From Cristatella mucedo (lineage: Eukaryota > Bryozoa > Phylactolaemata > Cristatellidae), in NCBI GenBank assembly GCA_009760855.2, contig WPIO01000132.1, positions 534,001-598,000 of the forward strand: a stretch of DNA of 64,000 bases, read 5' to 3'. The notes beneath the pieces are model-generated. The model searched no databases. It saw nothing but the letters and a program-made list of their open reading frames with translations, and was not told where the DNA came from. Position 1 is the first letter of the stretch. Every line of letters starts with the position of its first letter. Of the stretch, positions 59,241 to 64,000 are shown in pieces. The position numbers were made by a program, and so were the translations under genes.

Positions 59241-59864
59241 TAGTAATAAGGCACTTGATAAAGCGCCCTCAGAGAACTCAATCTCTCTCTAGGCGCTTTA
59301 CATTTGCTGCAAAGGGAAATGCAATTGAATGGTGAGTAATATCATGCTTGATAAACAAACAAAATGAATAGCATGGTTAGGGGTGACATGCACAGGGTCA
59401 GAATGCAAATGTGGTTAGTGGCAGCATGCAGTGTCAGCACGCATAAGCACATGAAGGACGAATCACAGGGACCCACTAAATGCTGTCCTAAATAGGTGTG
59501 TTTTTAGGTTCTTTTTAAATGTGGTCAGGTCAGGGGATGTTCTGACGCAGGTCGGAAGGGAGTTCCAGGCTTTGGGAGCATACGAACTAAATGCACGGTC
59601 TCCAAAGGATTTGAGGTTTGTACAAGGTATTTGTTGACTGGTGGATTCCGAAAAGCAGGTGGTACAATGCTTGGCCTGATGGTGGAGTATATCTGAGAGA
59701 TAGGCTGGAGCCAAAGAATGAAGTGACCTAAAAGTGAGCGACAAAACCTTGAAGTCAATCCGTTGCTTGACTGGTAGCCAGTGCAGGTCGGCGAGAAGTG
59801 GTGTAATGTGGCAACTGCGATGCTCACGACAGACAAGCCTAGCTGCGGAGTTTTGCACCAGCAG
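59241..59864 (-). mobile_element. CR1/L2-like LINE 3' fragment (copy B)
   Basis: A second complete tail (aataaggcacttgataaagc) starts exactly where copy A ends. It contains the stop, the C-terminal coding region and HWLPVKQRIDFKVL, and is truncated at the LVQNSAARLVCRE block. Confidence 0.88.
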
Positions 59865-60465
59865 GTACGATGCTTGGCCTGGTGCAGTTAGGTAGGCTGG
59901 AGCCAAAGAATGAAGGGACCTAAAAGTGAGCGACAAAACCTTGAAGTCGATTCGTTGCTTGAATGGTAGCTAGTGATGGTCGGTGAGAAGTGGTGGGATG
60001 TGGCAACTGTGCTGCTCACAACAGACAAGCCTAGCTGCAAAGTTTTGCACCAGCTGTAAGCGCCTGATTTCACATGTCGGTAGACCAGCAAGCAGTGAGT
60101 TACAGAAGTCAAGACAGGATTTCACAAATGCATGGACCAACTTAGAGGTGGTGGTATCCCGGTTTAAACAAGCCCGAATAATAGCAATGTTATGTAGCTG
60201 AAACTAGGCAGACTTGATTGTGGAGCTGCTGTGGTCGTCTAATGAAAAATCACTTTGGAAGATGACACTTAGATTTCGTGCAGAGTCAACAGGAGATATG
60301 CTGGCAGAGCCGATTTTGAGCATTAGCCGTTTTAATTTCTGAATCACACTTGGTTTGCCCATAAGTAGTAAGTTAGTTTTATGATAATTCAATTGAAGAA
60401 AATTTGCTACCATTCATGTGCGGATGTTATTAATACATGCAGCAAGGGAGTTGAGAGAATTCAAT
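59865..60465 (-). mobile_element. CR1/L2-like LINE fragment (copy C)
   Basis: It continues from copy B without a tail of its own. The minus strand reads MVANFLQLNYHKTNLLLMGK, PSVIQKLKRLMLKIGSASIS, SARNLSVIFQSDFSLDD, then FVKSCLDFCNSLL-like and the SLTFRSLHSLAPAYL block. An open frame (59463-59936) runs across the B/C junction by chance. Confidence 0.85.
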
Positions 60466-60812
60466 GTTTAAGATAATTTGATAATGAACCTTATGTTAAT
60501 GAGCCTAATTTGTGTGTACAGGTATATACTTCAATTCGAATCATATGAGACTGCCTGCATTGCAACTCTGTTTATGCTTAGAAATGAAGGGGTCAATGTC
60601 ATACCGCGATGGTGTAAACGCAAAAAGAATTTGCCACGTAGCGCTTGCCGCATTGCACTGGAGCACAGCTACGAATTTACTAAGGACACGCTTGACACAC
60701 TTAGACTTGCCAGGTTTGGCGACCAGCAGACTTCTGTCCCTTCAACTCGATTCTGCACCATTGTGCGTTGATCTCACAGAGCCATAACTTGTGAAATCGT
60801 AGTCTGTCTGCT
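60466..60812. other. Unassigned stretch
   Basis: Plus-strand frames of 91 and 97 codons overlap (60478-60787) without recognisable motifs. No repeat recognised. Confidence 0.3.
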
Positions 60813-60814
60813 AG

Positions 60815-60937
60815 TGAGCGTCCAAGGGCTAAGCATGCGCAGGTCACTGTCCAGGTCGTGTGTTCGAGTCCTCCTGTGCAGTGGCAAACGTTTATTTTCC
60901 AGTGCAAGCAGTGCTGATAGCCGTTAAGGCTCTGCAC
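60815..60937 (+). mobile_element. SINE2, first half of a SINE2-SINE1 pair
   Basis: Contains ccaagggctaagcatgcgca, ggtcgtgtgttcgagtcctc (B-box), ttttccagtgcaagcagtgc, tgatagccgttaaggctctg and then runs straight into a SINE1 head. Confidence 0.75.
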
Positions 60938-61110
60938 TTGTTTGGCCCAGTGGCTAAGGTGCTTGCCTCGATCAGGGTCTGGCTGAGGTTGTGTGCTCGA
61001 GCCCTGTGGCATATGTGAAGCACCTGAACAGAGATCAAGTTCATTAAGGTTTATTAAGATTTTTTTATTTGGTGCTATACAAATGAATTTTATTTATTTA
61101 TTTATATTGA
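60938..61110 (+). mobile_element. SINE1, second half of a SINE2-SINE1 pair
   Basis: A-box-like ttggcccagtggctaaggtg, B-box-like gtgctcgagccctgtggc, then atatgtgaagcacctgaaca, gagatcaagttcattaaggt, tggtgctatacaaatgaatt and a (TTTA)n tail. Confidence 0.85.
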
Positions 61111-61462
61111 TTCAGTTCTATGTTAATGAGGCTGTTAAAACAGCTAACACTTACTTTACTTGCTTCAATTTTGGGCCATGCATATCGTAGCTTAATCACT
61201 AGTGCTGTCCCAGTTGGTATTGCCATGATGCAGCAGTTGAAACGTCAGCAATCGTTTAATTTAATAGGATAGTCGCTTGAAGATGTGCTATTGTTTAAAG
61301 GAATATGCTCAATCGGTGCTTTTGTAGCTATGCATGCTAGGATGCACTGAGCAAGAGAGCTATGACTCTGGACGAGCAACAGACTTGTGAGGCGGCTTGC
61401 AGTAACCAATGCTGCTGTGAGATACATTTTGAGCCTGAAATTAAGAATGAGTTTGTGGCACT

Positions 61463-62300
61463 CAAAAGTAAGTATAATAATAATAATAATCGTGGTAATA
61501 AAGCTTTATGATGCCCTAGGAGAACTTGAGCTCTTTTCTAGACACTTCAGGCTGTCTGAAAAGAAAGTGATTCAACTGATTGGCAATATTATCACCCATA
61601 ACCGTGATGTGACATGCACAGGCACATTAATGACCATTCACCTTGACGAAGCATGTGCTGTTAGGAATGGGGTGGGCTGCTTTTAATAGCGTTTTTAAAT
61701 GTCACCAAGTCAGATGGGGGATGTTGCCATATTAGTAGCTACCAAGCTCCTAGGTGCATAGTAACTGAAGGGGCCGGTCTCCAAAGGATTGGAGGCACGG
61801 TTAGAGGCACGGCTAAATGAGCAGCTACTGATGTAAGGGGCAGCTGGGCGAGCAGGAGTGACAGGTCAGTGGAGACAGTGCGAGCGGCTTGCTGAGGCAC
61901 CAGCGCAGATCTGCTAGAGCAGCAACACCACATAGCAGTGGCTACGGTCGTTGCAGTCAAGCCCAGCTGCTGAGTTCTTGCACCGTCTGTAAGCATCTTA
62001 ATTCAATGGCTTGGCAGATCTTTGAAGAGAGAATTACAAAGTCTAGCCGGGCTGTCACGAATGCATGAACCCACATGGTAACCTTATCCAACCAGGACCA
62101 AACTAAGTGGTGTGGTAATGTTGCCAAAGGTCATTGTAGAACCGGTTGCCCAGGTTCCATGTTAAGGCTGCAGATGACAGATTGGCTGAATCAATCGTGA
62201 GTACATGGCTATCCAGCTACTGTGTCACTCTAGGCTTTACCATAGCTCATTGGGGGCTGGTCCTGGTCTTATTCACGATAATGAGAAAGTTGTCTACCGA
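61463..62300 (-). mobile_element. Old LINE copy, heavily diverged
   Basis: The plus strand shows (ATA)n, then gccctaggagaacttgagct, cttttctagacacttcaggc, an untranslated region, gtttttaaatgtcaccaagt, ccggtctccaaaggattgga, and later cagtcaagcccagctgctga and gcaccgtctgtaagcatctt. These match family 1 blocks in order, with many changes. The minus-strand end near 62.27 kb reads VDNFLIIVNKT, matching the NFLKLN block. Confidence 0.7.
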
Positions 62301-64000
62301 GCAAGTATGAAAATGTCGGCAACGCAAGCCGCACAGAAAATGTGAAATTCTGAGTGACCAGAAGGTGGGGAAGGATCGACGCACAAGTGTAACTGTGCGA
62401 GTCGGCTGCTCAGATATGGAAATCAGGATCATTCTCGCCACTGAGACATCGGCGCAGGAGGGCGACTGCAGTTTGTCAGAAGAGCAGATTCTAAAGCTGA
62501 TGATTAGGGTGTGCCACACCCCTAGTTCAAAAGCTGATCGAGTAACTGGTGTGTGATCGGTAGACATTCGTGCCTTGATACCTTCTCCGCCTACAGTGGT
62601 GCCCTAATCACAGCAGCACAATGCCTGCGAAGCCCAAGCAAGACGATCGGCACTAACTGTACCCGTGATCAATTGTGCCAAAGGCCGCCGACCCTCTGGC
62701 TGGCCATCCAGCAGATGTGCCACTTGCCCCGAAACGCTGGAGTGTGATCCCGAGGCACGCTGGCTGCTCTCGTTAAGCACAGGCATCGGCCGACTGTGGC
62801 CTGCAGCAGCGGTGGCTTCGCTTGACCTTTGGCTAGGCTCTGCATATTTCTTGCCACCAAGGACGCAGCAGCAGTAGGGATCCCTGACTAGTGTGGTGGT
62901 CGCCGGTGTGCGCTCGCGAAGACACGCAGACACACACACACACAGAGACACGCACAGACACGAGCGGGCACACGCATGCACACACTCACACAGATGCGCT
63001 CCCGCTCCTTTAATGCCAACCTGGCTGCAGCTGCAAGGCGTGTCAGACTGAAGTTTGCTGCCCAACCCGTTTTTCCAAGTAGGTTTGGCACATTGCTATC
63101 TGGCCGTATTGCGCTGCTTCTAGTTCGTGTCTGTTCACCACGTTTGAATGGCTCTCTCGCCGACTTGCCCGTCTTTTGGTGAATACTGTCACACAGTCAG
63201 AAAACAGTTAGCAGTGGCATCGTTACTAAGCGGATCGATCAGAGCCATGGAGACGCCGTGCTACCAAAAAGAGCCCCGGCACGCTGGCAAGTGTGCGACC
63301 CTCGTGGCTTTGCTTTACTTTAGCACCGTGCTCGGGTGCCGGTGGCCTTTCTGTGCAGGATTACCTTCGAACCCGACTCTGTCTGTGCACCGGATGGTGT
63401 ATGCGCTTTAATTTGGGTGTGTCCATATATGAGCAGGATTTCTGACGGTCGACTGACCCCCCCCCCCCCAACGGTCTGCACGCAGAGGTTGGGAGGGAGG
63501 GTTGGGGCAGGGGTGTCAGGCATGTACACGGAGTGCTGTTGAGATTGGCTGGGTGAGCAGTGTCTACAGTACACGCTAGGCTGGTGGCCGTGTTACGAGA
63601 CAACACGTCAGCGGATCTGCCAATCATCCCCTGCCCCGGCAGCCGTTTAAGGTAGCAAAACAGAGTCGATCGCTAGCTTTTTGAAGCCGGGCCCTGACTT
63701 GTTGCGCCTGATTTGGAAAACAGGCGTTGACACGCTGGACCAGGTGTGGAGGGGGAGGGCTTGCCAAAGTGTGTGAGCCCTCCCACTACTGCGGTCTTCG
63801 TTGACGTGGGATCCGGCGCGGCCCGCATGCAGGACAGGCGCCGATGCCGCTCTGCTGAGCGTGACCTTCGAGCCTCGAATCGTAGCCGCAAGAATGCAGC
63901 CGTGCTTCAGGAATCGTGGCTGCTCATCCTGCTCAGTCACGCTAGCCAGCATGGCACATCTCGTTTGTCATCTCCGGGATGTAGCAACCGCTCTTCTCTT
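62301..64000. other. Unassigned stretch
   Basis: It includes a (CA)-rich tract (about 62929-62992) and a poly-C run near 63460. A 63-codon plus frame at 62365-62556 (VRVGCSDMEIRIILATETSA) is protein-like but unsupported. Confidence 0.35.

Noticed and set aside
59463-59936. 157-codon minus frame as one LINE protein
   Set aside because: It crosses the junction of two separate LINE copies (B and C) and repeats the same protein segment.

Overview
This is a window of animal nuclear DNA. The evidence is a spliced gene with conserved intron positions, tRNA-derived SINEs, 5'-truncated LINEs with (ATT)n tails, and many long microsatellites. There are no bacterial operons, ribosome binding sites or CRISPR arrays. 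The organism cannot be named from the sequence. The first zinc-finger pair of the one clear gene uses the linker [13 protein letters not shown], closer to what I recall of protostome basonuclin/disco proteins than of vertebrate ones. Together with the CR1/L2-type LINEs this suggests an invertebrate bilaterian, possibly a lophotrochozoan.

Region 1 (about 4.0-16.7 kb, minus strand) holds the only gene I can assign with confidence, a basonuclin-family zinc-finger transcription factor. I could assemble it across introns. The coding exons in transcript order are 16672-16661 (tentative first codons MPLK), 15927-15825, 10385-10147, 9333-9193 and 7082-4011. The joins keep the reading frame (3567 nt, 1188 residues plus stop). 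Exons 2-4 encode the N-terminal basonuclin domain. The last exon encodes three intact C2H2 fingers in a low-complexity protein with Ala, Gln, Gly and Asp tracts. An ATG at 7139 lies in intron 4 and is not the start. The introns carry LINE tails and (GA)n, (CA)n, poly-C and (GGGA)n tracts.

Region 2 (about 16.7-20.7 kb) lies upstream of the gene. It is GC- and CpG-rich and has no further gene I can support.

Region 3 (20.7-64 kb) is a repeat graveyard. It holds many truncated copies of one CR1/L2-like LINE family (best copies 39.79-41.62 kb minus and 49.42-50.48 kb plus; clusters at 20.7-21.8, 48.6-50.6, 58.8-60.5 and 61.5-62.3 kb). A second LINE family lies at 30.5-31.25, 33.75-33.9, 34.2-34.7 and 43.8 kb. 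There are two tRNA-derived SINE families. SINE1 copies the 3' tail of the main LINE, and SINE2 carries a conserved palindromic hairpin. Four weak candidate exons or ORFs (54.25-54.55 kb minus, 54.69 kb plus, 55.74-55.94 kb minus, 57.8 kb minus) and a possible LTR-element remnant (about 53.6-54.2 kb) are listed with low confidence.

I found no new multi-gene system. The most interesting signals are the apparently eroded fourth zinc finger of basonuclin, the LINE/SINE 3' terminal stem-loop that appears to covary between copies, the SINE2 core hairpin, and the repeated insertion of LINE copies beside older LINE copies.
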